This document shows, piece after piece, positions 1-11,747 of a stretch of DNA of 64,000 bases. The stretch spans positions 10,764,501-10,828,500 of the forward strand of contig CM076958.1 of NCBI GenBank assembly GCA_039566865.1. The letters are read 5' to 3'. Source of the stretch: Aurelia coerulea (lineage: Eukaryota; Cnidaria; Scyphozoa; Semaeostomeae; Ulmaridae). A program made the translations under genes and the position numbers. Below the pieces are notes generated by a model. That model was not told the DNA's origin. It saw only the letters and a list, made by a program, of their open reading frames with translations, and searched no databases. The stretch's first letter is position 1. Every line of letters starts with the position of its first letter.

Positions 1-654
1 CTTCGTCAGCAGAGTTTGCTTTCGAGCCTTTGGCTGGATTTCACTGCCAATATTCCTGTTCTAAAAATATTCCTAGTTCTGAAGAATGCGATATTGCTGC
101 TATCACAATCCACCCATAAGCAACTTTTGAAAGGTTTTGAAAAATTTCGTACAGTTCTAAATCGAGACTTGGGGCAAGCTTCGTAATTTCAAAACTTGTA
201 AAGATTCAAATTTCTCTTTTCAGGCGTACGATCAAGTTTAACAAATGTTTATATTGATAAAACCACAGATGTGGTTGTTCCTAAAACCCTCTTGTGAAAT
301 CAATTTTGAAACATAAACACCTATGGCCAAGGCATTTGAAGAGCAATTTCATATAAATCTGCTCAAATATTTACACTGCTTGGACCGCCCATCGGTCACT
401 GAACCCGAGGGCAGGCTTCTAACACGACCATTAAAATCCATATGATGCATAGCAAGTTTCAACTTCACTTCACAAAGTTAACACTGTTGACAAGAAGCTA
501 GCACAGATATCTACATTAAAATCTATGCTATTTACTATCAAAATAAAACCCGTTAAAATAGGATTTATATTTACACTTAGGAACATAAACCCCTGCTATC
601 GAGTGGAAACAAAACAAAATCGTGTGAAACGAAATCAAAATAAATTACGAGCCA
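1..654. other. 3' flank of the Sp gene
   Basis: This stretch lies downstream of the Sp stop codon and presumably carries its 3' UTR, read on the minus strand. No canonical AATAAA on the minus strand, repeat or other gene was recognised. Confidence 0.4.
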
Positions 655-2525
655 TTACTCAAACGGGTTTCGAACGATTTCGGTGCTAATTTGATTATCT
701 TCGAGAGAAATGATACTCTTAGTTTCAACAGTGTCATTAAGCTCGTTATTTTCTGATTCAGAATAGGACGAGCTCTTGTTTAGGTCGGGATTGTTTTGAT
801 CGTTTGTACCTGCTGCTGTATTATTTTCATTGTCCTCGCCTGGTTTTTCACTTGTTGTTTGGCCTTGATGAGTTCTCATATGTTTTGATAAATGATCGCT
901 CCGCATAAATCGTTTCCCACAAGCATTACACTGGAATCTTTTCTCCCCTGTGTGTGTTCTTCGATGCCTTTGAAGCTCATCAGATCTTGTAAATCTCTTA
1001 TTGCAAAAAATCCAGTTACAAACGAACGGCCTCTCTCCGCTATGCCACCTCAAATGCGCACGAAGATGAGAGGTCTTGCCATAAATTTTCCCACAACCAG
1101 GAACATGACAAACGTGCAGTTTTCTTGTTTTCCCATCTTTCGTAGTAACAGTTTTGTTATCTCCATCTCGACAATTCGGGCACGTGCAAGCAATTCTTCG
1201 CGGCCGTCTGCCTTCCCGAAAAGGCGGAGCGAAATTATGCTCAGACACGCCGCCTATCATATTCACTCCGTTTACTGAGTTCGAGCACATCTCGCTTGCT
1301 ATGAAATTATTCTGCAAAATCTGTGTTTGAATTTGTGAATCAAGCATTTGGGTGTTTACATGTGGATTCTGAGAACAATTATCACATAGATTGTCGCATA
1401 AACTCGAATTCATTGGGAGATTAACGGCGACAGATTGTGAAGCCATTGCTGTGTTTTCAAGGACAGGAGGCGGAGCACTTCGAAGCCATTTAAAATTAAC
1501 CTGTTGTTCTTGGGTAGGAAGTGCCTCTTCAAAATGTCCGCCCATCTGCTGATATCCGTCGCGAGATTGAGCAGGCATTTGAGGGCCATTCGAGTAGCAG
1601 TTCATTCTAGTTTGTACAGGTAAATGTGAGAGTGGTTTTATTTCGTTATTTATGCGATAAGGAGTGAAAGTTTGATACGCACTCGGCGAGTAACTTGGCT
1701 GCTGGTTTACAGTTATCACGGGAGTTTGTTGGAAATATTGAGGAGATAATTCTTGAGGCGGAGTTTGATGATTAGTGGTTGATCCATACATACAGGCTGG
1801 TTTCAACGATGGCATTTCAACTTGCTCTTGCTTCACTATCATTCTCTGAGGTAAAGGCGTAAGTCTCGGTAAATTATCCTGATGAAATCTATGAGGAGAC
1901 ACTGGCTGTGAAGAATTACCAAGGTTCGACTGAATTTGTGCTGTAAATGGTGCGTAAGTAGCCATATTTCGATGATTTATAGACTGATATTCTTGAGGAA
2001 GTTGGCATCTCGTAAACCTCCTCTGTTGCTCGCAGATCTCGTTGTAATAGCTCACGTTCTGTTCAGCATGCTTACAAGAGGGGAATACTTGCTCCCCCTC
2101 TTGCGTTGCCTCCTTACACAAGTCACGCTGCAGCTCGGGAGACATATTTTGTTGTAAAGACTTGTGATCCTTGGCAACCAAGAATTCTTTATCACATGTA
2201 CTTTTATGATGGAGGTTCTCGTTGAATCTGAGTCTCTTGGAAATCGTGCTTGTGGGTTGCTTCTGCGATTCAGGCTCCTCCAATGTTTGTTCAATCCTGC
2301 TACAAGCAGCGGCCAGTAGTGCTAACGGCGATGGCTGTATTTCCTGCGATCAGGGGGCGGGCAAGATTAGAAAGGGGGTGTGGGATTTTTGAAGCGTTAA
2401 TCATTGAAGGCAATTATGATCGCGACAAGAAACAACGATAAATTATTTAGAAAGATACTTACATGGATTCGGTCTTCCGGCTTAAGGAATTTCTCCTCCT
2501 TTTCGATCGTGTTTAACAATGTCAT
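655..2525 (-). CDS. Sp1-4-clade Sp/KLF zinc-finger transcription factor (two exons)
   Basis: Nuclear GC/GT-box-binding transcription factor, proposed as join of 2525-2463 (exon 1, 21 codons from the ATG at 2525) and 2343-655 (exon 2, stop TAA), 583 residues. The intron, 2462-2344, is 119 bp, phase 0, begins GTAAGT and ends CGCAG after a pyrimidine tract. The join restores the Sp-box, [16 protein letters not shown], at residues ~24-39. Residues ~40-400 are rich in Gln, Ser, Asn and Pro, as in Sp transactivation domains. A Buttonhead box (ACTCPNC) lies near 406-412 and three C2H2 fingers near 433-513, with recognition helices KTSHLRA, RSDELQR and [26 protein letters not shown] and DHLSKH resemble vertebrate Sp1-4 more than Sp5 or Sp6-9. 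An in-frame upstream ATG at 2663 would add 46 residues; the 2525 start was preferred because the extension shows no Sp similarity. The paralogue is not assigned. Confidence 0.9.
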
Positions 2526-2669
2526 ACTACAACTGCCTGGGAATTGGCCCCGGCCGTGCAAGTTGTTGCATTGCACGATACGAATGAGTTTTTCCTTACA
2601 GCTATGGCATAATCTCTGCGTGTGCCTCGTTTCTAATTGTTCAAGGCTATCAAGCAGCTGCATGGGTTC

Positions 2670-2715
2670 ATTTGCACGTGATTCAAATGCAAATGAGATC
2701 TCTTAGACCAATCAG
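2670..2715. promoter_or_regulatory. Candidate promoter of the Sp gene (E-box, octamer, CCAAT box)
   Basis: About 150-190 bp upstream of the proposed Sp start codon lie a CACGTG E-box (2675-2680), an ATGCAAAT POU octamer (2687-2694) and a CCAAT box in the context ACCAATCAGCG (2707-2717). The cluster is seen directly; its use as the Sp promoter is inferred from position. No TATA box was seen. Confidence 0.4.
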
Positions 2716-3860
2716 CGAGCACCGGACATGGCTGATTGACAGGTTATTACAACAGCACTGTGCTTGATCACGTAGCGTGTGACCGCAAATGTTGATTCAG
2801 TAATGGCCTTTGTCATCGTCTAATTCAACATTCATCTTTCAAGAGAAAAAGTGATTATCAACGAAAAGCAGGTTTTTGTTTCCCCGTCAAGCTTTTTGCA
2901 GAAATCCCTCACTAGACAATGGAGGCGTAATTCCGATTAAGATAAGGTCACTCATTTTTGCCTCCAATCCGCGATCCTGGGGATATTCTAAGTTAAAGCT
3001 CTAGTTAAAGCACAGTAGAATTGACCTTAAAAACCTGTCTCGTGCCCTGAACTTGGTGCATCTCCGCCCTCAAGCACTTATCTGTTATTTTACAGGGATT
3101 TATTTCCAAGCATGAACAACAGAGAGTAGACGAGCCGCAGCCATGTACCCAGTTGCCATGTCCTCACTCGGCGGCCAGGGGCTAGTGGCCGATAAGCCAC
3201 GAAAAATTATCAAATAATCTTGTCAGCACTGATCAAAACACTTACGCCCCATTTTAACAAATTAAGCCTCCTATTAAACATTGAGCTTTACACCTTGAAT
3301 TCCTAAATATTTCATCCAGATTCCTTCGCTTATCTGCACCTTTCTATGAATGTTCTCGCACGTTGTCAGAAATAGTCAAAATAACCATACACTATTTTCG
3401 TTAATTGCTGCAATTACCTGCCCTTCCCCCTTATCATTTATCACAGATTTCCAGCGTGATAATGCAGGCGTCCGAAATATTCAGACAACAAACAGGTGAA
3501 GATATTTGTTTATATTTCAAAATGCTTTATTCAAATGTTGTATTTTGCTGCATGCATGCAAGTCACACAAGACAACAGGTAAATAGTTCCTTGTGTTGTG
3601 TTGTTGTTGCTGTTGTTGTCAACAGGTCTTCTTTTCTTCCTTCTGTACGCTGTGTCAAAGATACATTGAAAACCAAAAATTTCGGACGAATAAATCTCGG
3701 ACAAAACATTTTCGGAGAAACAATTTTCGGACGGTTTTACAGAAACTTCGGACGACTAGAAAACTCTACATTTTCAGCATATTTTCGCTAATTTCTTACC
3801 AAAAATGTCATACAAAAAGATCTTGCTTCATTTTAGGGTTTTGTGGTTCTTGGACAGAAA
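2716..3860. other. Intergenic, no gene seen
   Basis: No conserved coding segment was recognised. A short TTG/TTGCTG-rich run at about 3590-3620 and scattered AT-rich sequence are all that stand out. Confidence 0.4.
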
Positions 3861-4063
3861 CAGGGGTGGCGCCAGGGGAGGGCTAGAGAGGACTACAGCC
3901 CCCTGTTGGAAGCATCTAGCCCCCCCTCGTCGGAGAAAAGTTTGGGTCATTGTCGGAGCAAATTTGGCAAAGTGACGTACGAAACCTGCATTATTTTGCC
4001 ATTTTAGCCCCCTGTTGGAAACTCCAGCCCCTCTGTCGGAAGATTTCGGGCGCCACCCCTCTG
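3861..4063. mobile_element. 203-bp hAT-like MITE with 8-bp TSD
   Basis: The ends are inverted copies of CAGGGGTGGCGCC (the right end has two extra bases after CAG). The flanking octamers GACAGAAA (3853-3860) and GTCAGAAA (4064-4071) differ at one base. An 8-bp TSD with CAGGG-type ends fits hAT. The interior repeats the phrase AGCCCCCTGTTGGAA and codes for nothing. Confidence 0.7.
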
Positions 4064-4649
4064 GTCAGAAATTTCAACAAATGAAAATTATTGAGGATGA
4101 CGAGAATGATTGCCAATATATTATGTTTCACTAATTAACACTCTCAGTTTGAAAATTTTTATGTGAAATCACGAATGAGAAACACTACTGGTTTTAAGGT
4201 AAGCACATTGCTCAAAGGCTCAAATTTGTAGCATATCAAATGATGCAAAACGCTAAAAAAAGACATTAAGAGTACAGGTCTGTGTACATACATGCAATCA
4301 ATGCACTCGATAGTTTTGAAACAAAGATTCTCTTTTTCATCTTGAAATAAAAAAACTGGGTTGACACTATTTTGCAGCTTTATTATAAGAAACAACCAAA
4401 TTATAGCAAAACGAAGCGTACAAAAAGACATACTGAAAGCTTTCATATAACAATGCTTTTATGCAACTACAAACTACTAATAAATGAAATAGGAACAAAT
4501 AACATTACTGTGAGAGTTTGGTGTTGTAGTACAATGCAAATTATACAAATGCTACCCAATGCTACCCAGATTCGCGCTCCAAAGGCGGACATACACTCAA
4601 GGAAGCCAGGAAATTTCCCAGTGTGCCCTTGGGACAGGACAATAGTTTC

Positions 4650-5063
4650 TGTGTAAATCCCGCATATAAGAACCTACTTTTTTGAGAGCCAGGCTGAATT
4701 GGCTCTTATTTCAAAGGTTCTTAGATTTATTTCAGGGAATAAAGGTTCTTAATGGTTCTTATTTAAAGCATCTTTTTCGTAAATTTTTATCAAAGGATCA
4801 TTAAATGAGTCATCGCCAACAAGAGATTTTGAAAAATTTCATTTCTCTTGGCAATATTATTACAAACCTTGTATCTACTCTGAAGCTTACAAAAGCAAGG
4901 GATATGTCCAAATTTTAACAGCCAATCAAGAATTAACTTTATTACCCTTGTGTTAAGAACATATTGACTTATCAAAAAGAAACATGTTCTTAAGGTGCAT
5001 AACTCAATAAATACAGCCTGCAGGTTCTTATTTTTATAGGTTCCTATATGCGGGGATTTACTG
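4650..5063. mobile_element. MITE of the TA-flanked GTAAAAACCCGCATATAAG family
   Basis: The left end reads TGTAAATCCCGCATATAAGA and the right end is its inverted relative (CTATATGCGGGGATTTACTG). Inside, the phrase GGTTCTTA recurs in both orientations. The same terminus is sharper at 56923-57430, and a lone end lies at about 32139. TA flanks suggest a Tc1/mariner-type non-autonomous element. Confidence 0.65.
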
Positions 5064-5115
5064 CATTTCTACAGTCTAGGAACTTGTAATTGAAACCAAA
5101 TGCACGTATTCCTTT

Positions 5116-5272
5116 CAGGGCCGTAGGAAGAAACTTCGGATTGGGGGGGGCAATTGTTCTTAAAACAATAGAGAACAATACATCTAATTAAGTCATGTGA
5201 TGTAGCACCATTGTTTTAAACAATTATTGGGGGAGCTTGAGCACCCCCTACCCCCCGCTACCTACGGGCCTG
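5116..5272 (+). mobile_element. hAT MITE family H, copy 1 (157 bp)
   Basis: TIRs are CAGGGCCGTAGG on the left and CCTACGGGCCTG on the right. The perfect 8-bp TSD ATTCCTTT lies at 5108-5115 and 5273-5280. G-rich and C-rich subterminal runs enclose an AT-rich core containing ACAATTGTTC-like inverted motifs. Near-identical copies are at 24322-24481 and, inverted, at 38467-38629. Confidence 0.9.
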
Positions 5273-5490
5273 ATTCCTTTTGTAAAAAACTCAGGCAGTC
5301 TGATTCTAAATTCTTAGGCCTCGTCTTAGGCCATTTTGCTACCAAAAATTTCTTGTGAGTTTCTTAAACTTCAAACTTTCTTAATGTTAACGTTAAGTTC
5401 ATTTTGTTTTTTTGGTATGCTTCCCTAAGAGTAGGGTAAGACGGGGTAAAGTGAACTACGGGGTAAAGTGAACTACTTGGAACATTCGCG

Positions 5491-5632
5491 CTTCTCTCCA
5501 AAAGTAAACAAGCGATGATGAAACATGATTTATGCCCAATACTTTTCTACATGTGTTCACAGAAACTGAAAACATTTTTGCAAAATAGTTCTTTGTTGTT
5601 GCGAAAATTCCCTTTGTAAAAACAACCTCGGG
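5491..5632 (+). repeat. Direct repeat, copy 1 of 2
   Basis: The sequence from CTTCTCCAAAAG-like start to CCTCGGGA is repeated almost exactly at 7557-7713. This copy lacks the ~11 bases ACCCCAGGCAG that copy 2 has near its end. The two copies bracket about 1.9 kb of inserted DNA inside the 5434-8866 element. Confidence 0.8.
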
Positions 5633-5633
5633 A

Positions 5634-6450
5634 ACAGTGGCGTCGTGGCCGGGGGGGCCAGGGGGGGCCATGGCCCCCCCTGTGCAAATGTTGTCGGAAA
5701 ATTCGTTAGTTTTCCATTCTTGTCGGAAAAATCCAATCGAAATGTATACATGAAATATCACTTTTTCGAGCAAAAACGTAGCTTTTGATGAAAAAGTAGG
5801 TTTTTCGACAAAAAACTAGGTACTTCGTTCGTTTTTCTATTCCTTTTTCAATCGAAAGAAAAGTGTGTTTTCTATTGGAAAAATAGACACATTAGGCGCA
5901 AAAAGTTTCGGACGAATAAATTTCAGACAAATGCTTTCGGTCAAAACATTCTTGGATATTTTCCCCGAAAATTCGGTCGTTTTACCTACATTTTGGGACT
6001 AAAAACGATAAATTTACAATTTATTTTGCACGTTTCATACTTAAAAAATGTCATGTATGGTTTCTGCATTAAGCTTTCAATGAGTTGCTCATCAGAATTT
6101 GCACAAGTGAATATTGTTGAGGAAGATGGAAAGATTACTAAGATGGGATTAGATTTATATGCTATCATGTTGTTATCTAAAATTTGAAAACGATCTATTT
6201 TTCAGTGCTTTTAAGGTCCTTTCTTTCGAAATTTCCTATGAAAAACAAATAGTAGATTCTTCAAAATAGGGGCGTTTTGCAACGATCTAAAGGGCGTGGT
6301 CACAGAAAATTTTCCCAGGGGCAAGCCCCCGGACCCCCAGTTTTCCACCCTCCTTGCGCATATAGCTTCAGCCTCACCTTCAACACCAATCACGTCTCAA
6401 CAACAGCCTCACCTCCAACAAGAATCGCCTCTTAACAGGACTGCTGTGCC
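5634..6450. mobile_element. hAT-related fragment (CAGTGGCG end)
   Basis: The sequence begins CAGTGGCGTCGTGGCC immediately after direct repeat copy 1, resembling a hAT left end. Around 6290-6340 the phrase GGGCGTGG...CAGGGGCAAGCCCCCGG resembles internal sequence of the hAT relic at 45957-47025 (46600-46640 and 46900-46960). No matching right TIR was found, so this is a truncated or rearranged copy. Confidence 0.35.
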
Positions 6451-7556
6451 CCTTTCAAAAATTCTTCGCTATTATGGAACTTTTATATTGTAATATCCCT
6501 GATGTAGGGAGGCGAGAGGGTACGAATACAATGACCTACTACATGGTTGTGTGGTACTGAACTGATTCTAAATCGTACAACATGCTTATTTACATAAATG
6601 CTACTAAACAAATACATTGTCATAGGGTGTCCATAGTACAGGATACTACATCTCTCCTTTTCTTCTATAAATGAAAATAAACAAAATTAAATAACGTAAA
6701 CATGAATTGAATAAAGTGAACGTCAATTCCGGTATCTTTGAATTTCGACAAATCCAGTTTTCCTTTCAAGTCTCTCTTTGTTTCAAGCCTCTGTGGTCAG
6801 GAGTTCAGTTAAAGATTCAATAGAGCCGCCCATAAATAGGATAGACAAAGCACCCATACACAAAAGGTTTTCTTTGGCTTTTATTTGGCTAGCTTTGTTC
6901 ATGCATATACCAATCCAATATCAGAAGACTCCAACAAAGACACCGAAGCTACTCAAACAAAGGGGAAAGCTTTAGCCAATGAGAGAAGGTTTAGCGTTTC
7001 TCATAAACTGAGAACAAGGATGTGGTCGCTGATGCGCAGAAGGCTAGAGTTCAGTTGAAAGCAGGCTATTGTTATTCCAACGTGACCTCCCTTCTCTTCA
7101 TCTATTGAATTCTGATTTTGATGCCTCATCGAGCATGCAACGTGACACTTCTCTGCCATGATAACGCACAGTTCAAGACTTGGTTAATTAAAGATTTACA
7201 GTACATTGATCAGTCTATCGTTTCTCCTGTTTACCAAACAGTCTAAGTTTTTTTATCTGATGTGATCCAAATGCCGTTCTGTCACTAACGTATTTCCACT
7301 TTTGACTGGCTCGTGCAGTCGTTCAAATTCCGGCTGGCTTCCGCAGCGTGTTTATTGATCTCAGGAAGATTTTCCAACTTTTTCTCTTGGATGCTCCGCT
7401 TTTCGAGAGCAGAATAAATATCTATTTTGTGAGTTACTTTGTAAAAGTGAAGTGACGCCTTATCTCAGCATTACGTGAATAAGCTCACTTTGACTAAATC
7501 CTATTTTTCTCTGGTGATGCAAGCAAGGTGCTTCCAACGGCCTCTGCGTGATGCTG

Positions 7557-7713
7557 CTTCTCTCCAAAAGTAAACAAGCGATGATGAAACATGATTTATG
7601 CCCAATACTTTTCTACATGTGTTCACAGAAACTGAAAACATTTTTGCAAAATAGTTCTTCCTGTTGTTGCGAAAATTCCCTTTACCCCAGGCAGTAAAAA
7701 CAACCTCGGGAAA
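7557..7713 (+). repeat. Direct repeat, copy 2 of 2
   Basis: Second copy of the 5491-5632 segment, with the extra ACCCCAGGCAG. The sequence following it (AAATTATGG...) is presumably the original continuation of the host element. Confidence 0.8.
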
Positions 7714-8866
7714 TTATGGATGTTAGGTTTGGGCTCCAATCTTTGGTCTTAATTTGCTACCCCAAGACGAAATTCATTTCTATGATTGTTTTGATCGATT
7801 TGAAGCACATACCATGTGTTTACTTTTTCCAAAAGGAAAAGGCCAAGAAAGACCTTTTTGTCAGCTAACATAATATTTTAAAAGATCTACCGCTCAGTCA
7901 ATATTTTGCTTCGACCGGGGTAAAGTGAACTACCAACGATTTTTTATTTTCTCATGTGAACACTAAGTCAGATGAAGAAGACCTTTTTAATCTCATTAGC
8001 TTCATAATTCTTCCTTCAGAAAATCATCATTTGCAGGATAACTTTTCGCTCTGATGACACAGAAATATATTCTGATACCAGCTCCCTGAGAAACCTCCAA
8101 AAATTTAAGTTTGACCTTCATTCCAAAATACGGTTACTGATCCAAGAATTTTATTGGGATTTGATGAAGCAAGTATAGCTATCGATATGGAAAGGATAAA
8201 TGGCCATCACTGCGAAATTAGAATATTGATACTTGTTATGGATTTATAACTATTTTTGGTTTTATTTCTGGGAGGAGGATTCAGGGCAAAGTGAACTACT
8301 TTGAAAATAGTGTTTCTCTTTGTAGTAATTTGCTATTTATATGCAATATAGCGAGCAATATAGTATTTTCCAAGTATGTTCCCATTATTTTTCATCGAAT
8401 TGTATTCAGTTCTCGCAATCTGACTCGAATTTGTGACTTTGACAACAGGTTTTGGTTAACATTTTATCTGCAAAGATCGTTCTCGACATAGGTCACCATT
8501 TAATTTTTTTTCAAATATCACTCATGTGAAATTTTTGGGTTTGTTTCGTTTTGGCATGCGAAGAACTCCTGAGAGTTGCAAAATGAATGATGTTTTCCGG
8601 TATTACCAGCATTATTTTGGTTTTATCGAACAACTGCTAAGTAGTTCACTTTACCCCAGCCTGGGGTAAAGTGAACTAGGCAGAGCGGTCGCCAAAGAAA
8701 GGTCTTTTGTGAGACAATGGAAAAAGATTTTAAAAATATTTTTTTTGGATAAACTGACCCAATAACATAATGTCAAAACAACGTTAAAAAGTTTGCCCTC
8801 AACTGCAAAATCTTTAGGATATCCTTGAAAAACCTCCAAAATAGTTCACTTTACCCCGTCTTACCC

Positions 8867-10601
8867 TATACAACTATATTTGCCCAACACTCCCTGTATT
8901 TAGACTAACATTGAGACAGGTCACTGTGAACACGCAACAGAAATTGCAGTGTCAAACAATGTAAAAACATTTGTCAATGCTCCATAGTGTCAAAACGTTT
9001 TTACATGACATGGGAACATTGGAAAATCAGAGCTACAAATTACAAAGAGTTTCGTATCTTTTGTACTCCAACTATACCAGTTCCTTACTTTTTGAAAAAT
9101 TGAGCCCACATTTTCTAAAAGGCGTCTCCTTTCAAAAATACGTGTATGCACGCTGTGGACCCATCAGTGATTTGCTTGAAATGACACTCTGGACAGGGAT
9201 TTTTGGGACTGACATTTTCTGAACTGAATACCAACATAACAGCAAAAACAATTGACTGGGAATGGCATTTGTTCGCTGATTGTATACATATATGTGCAGT
9301 TTGTTATTGTGGCGTCTTAAATTTGACAAGGATACAGGGAAACAAGGAGGAACAACACTGCTGAAGGAACACAACAAACGCAACAAATACCTCGTTTCTT
9401 ATCGTCCATAAGAAACGTATAACGGCCTAAAGTTAGACTGATTACAAGTTCGTAGTTATTGCTATTGATAGACTGATGGAATGTTGTTGTTGTTGTTGTT
9501 GACATTGTTGTTGTTGTTGTTGTTGCGATAACTGGGACTGTTTCGTGAGTCTAACCTGAAGTGGCAAGAAGATTATTGAATGGACTGCCATTTTTCCTGT
9601 TTCCAGCTGCATTTGACATGAAAACAAGACGTCAACATTTCATTTGCTCCTTCTCATCCTCGAGGGCGAGCAATATCAGGCAATATTGAAGGTGCCATGT
9701 AGTTGTCACTGCTGGCAGCATGCTCTGACGCTTTTTGGAGTCATGCCAAATTAGATTTAAATTTTACGGCCATTTGCCCATTAGAATTCTCTCCAGGAGA
9801 GTGCTAATGAATGATGAACTACAAACCCTTTAAATCTCTTATTTTGAATGCCATCATTGATTGACAAGCTTGCAAAATAGTGTTTGAGGTGTATGCTATT
9901 ATAAAATCCTAGCTGCTAATTGAGATTGGCCGCTAGTTTTGAGGAGAGGGTCTCTACATTCAAGCTGTTTTCTCCACCAAACCGTTGAGTGCTAAGTGAA
10001 TTATTTGAGGCTTTCCTATTTGAAGCTTTTCCTTTAGTCTTTGCCCAAATAGATCCATGGGTGGGTGGTTCTATCCGTGATTGAGCTTCATTGACGCAGC
10101 TTTGTTCTTTTGCGGAGGAAACATTATTTACTACTATGGAGGAGCTAGCTAAAGGAAAGCACTATTTACGGAGGAGCTAGCCAGAAAATTAAATATCTTT
10201 TCTTCCGCAGCAGCATATATGCTAAAACATAACAGCGGTGTCTAACAGTTCACGATGGATCTTAATGTACATGCAAAGTTTATTCAAGCCATATCTGTTT
10301 CTTAAACGACCTCGTTTTCAACGAACAGAGGTAAGTATTTAGGCCACCTGAAAGAAAAGCCCGTATTTCTATCAGTGCAGGGGCAGTACTGTATATTCAC
10401 AACTCTCGTTTCCTTGAAATGAAAGCTAATTGGGCTTTACCCATAGGAGATGGAACCATAAAGTCTGTTGTGGTTGTTTAAAATCTGTAATTTGTATTGC
10501 CTACATACATGCCTATATACTTCATAAATTATTTGGTTTGCCTAAAGGCAACTAACGCTGATGTGGACCTGCAATTACAAAAAAAGCTTGATTACATTTT
10601 T
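8867..10601. other. Intergenic with a TTG microsatellite
   Basis: No host exon was recognised. A (TTG)n run lies at 9483-9525, and its minus strand gives a meaningless poly-Gln frame. AGGAGCTAGC is repeated near 10140-10180. Confidence 0.4.
9483..9525 (+). repeat. (GTT)n microsatellite
   Basis: About 13 TTG/GTT trinucleotide units are interrupted once by GACA. It is a simple repeat with no coding support. Confidence 0.9.
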
Positions 10602-11060
10602 CTAAGATAAAGAGTAAAACAAGGGGTTAGAATAATTTAAGATATTTAAAATATCAAAAGTAGTTAAAATTTTTGTTCTTATTATTGATAAAACAAGCCT
10701 CTTTTCGAAAGACTGCTGGTTTATTCTATCTTTGTATTCTTTTATCTTGTTTTTGAAAGTTGTTACATTTTCTTGACTCTTCAGGTCATTGCCAATTGAG
10801 TTCCACAGGACTCCACCTCTATATTTGAACGAATTCCGTCCAATTTCTTTCTTGTATCTTCTGATTTCTGCTTGAAAAGGGTTTCGCAAATTTGTTTTTC
10901 GTTCAGTAAATTGTTCATATATTGTTTGTGACATGTGGGACGAATTCTATGCATCCATTTCAGTACCCTCCTTTTGTAGACGTAGCTAATTGGTTTCCAT
11001 CCAGCTATGTTTAGGATTTCTTCCGTAGATCTTGCCTCTTTTATTTATGAATCTAACAAA
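10602..11060 (-). pseudogene. LINE C-terminal fragment
   Basis: Minus-strand frames resemble the region after the reverse transcriptase of non-LTR elements. An N-terminal piece (AGWKPISYVYKRRVLKWMHR) is followed, after a frame change near 10945, by a piece containing LRNP and YRGGVLWNSI, a phrase typical of the C-terminus of animal LINE ORF2. An A-rich tail on the minus strand follows below 10600. It is 5'-truncated and frameshifted, so dead. Confidence 0.6.
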
Positions 11061-11292
11061 AGATGACCCCCTTTCTACACGAAGGTATTTTTTATGTATA
11101 CTCTCGGATCATTAGAAAATTAAGAAACTGCATCATGGGGAAAGTATTCTTGAAACCATGCATGTCAGTCAAGAAAATCCCTTCCCTGTATATTTTTATT
11201 TTGTTTTATTTTGCTTCCTCTATCACATTACTGGTTGAAAAGACTTCAGTACCCTGTGTACCAGACTCAATAATTTTTTAGAGAGTCTTCTA

Positions 11293-11553
11293 CACGTACT
11301 TTTTTTAATAAGAAACTGCCCATAAGAAACTCAACTCTCAGATCGCCAAAAAATTAAGAAACTCTAGTAAAGGGAGAAAAGAAGTCAATTGAAAAACATT
11401 GTTTTGAAATGTTCATGAGGGCATAGGTAGTGAACATGAAGATTGTCATGGAACCTCTAAGAAACTCCTAAGACTGAGTACTCAGAATATGATAATTTTA
11501 AGAAACTTTCAGTACTGCCCAAAATTCTTAGTTTCTTATAAAAAAAATACGTG
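11293..11553. mobile_element. MITE family A (ATAAGAAACT), copy 1
   Basis: The left end is CACGTACTTTTTTTAATAAG and the right end is the inverted CTTATAAAAAAAATACGTG, both flanked by TA (11291-11292 and 11554-11555). GAAACT and GTTTCTTA motifs recur inside. Better-defined relatives are at 26013-26415 and 49765-50151. The TA flanks suggest a Tc1/mariner-type MITE. A second, incomplete right end follows at about 11700-11747 and was the target of the foldback element. Confidence 0.7.
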
Positions 11554-11747
11554 TACCTAGGGTAAGATTTCTGAAACGTTCATTTGACGTTCATGATCTT
11601 TATTTGACGTCCATGAGGGCACAAGAAGTAAACGCGAAGATTATGAAACTCGTTAGAAACTCATAAGAAATTCTGAGTGGTCAAAATCTGATAATTTTAA
11701 GAAACGTTCAGGCGGGCTCAAATTCTTAGTTTCTTGCAAAAAATACT

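Larger units (their letters stand above)
5434..8866. mobile_element. 3.4-kb TA-flanked element with GGGTAAGACGGGG ends
   Basis: Both ends carry GGGTAAGACGGGGTAAAGTG and continue into AACTA, inverted at the right end, and both are flanked by TA (5432-5433 and 8867-8868). The core phrase GGGGTAAAGTGAACTA recurs as subterminal repeats at about 5459, 7918, 8284 (degenerate) and as a back-to-back palindrome at 8641-8680. No transposase reading frame is visible, so this is a non-autonomous or decayed element. It contains a ~140-bp direct duplication and other inserted repeat sequence between 5633 and 7556. Confidence 0.75.

Noticed and set aside
892..2157. Frames antisense to or overlapping the Sp gene
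   Set aside because: Shadows of the zinc-finger exon with no independent support.
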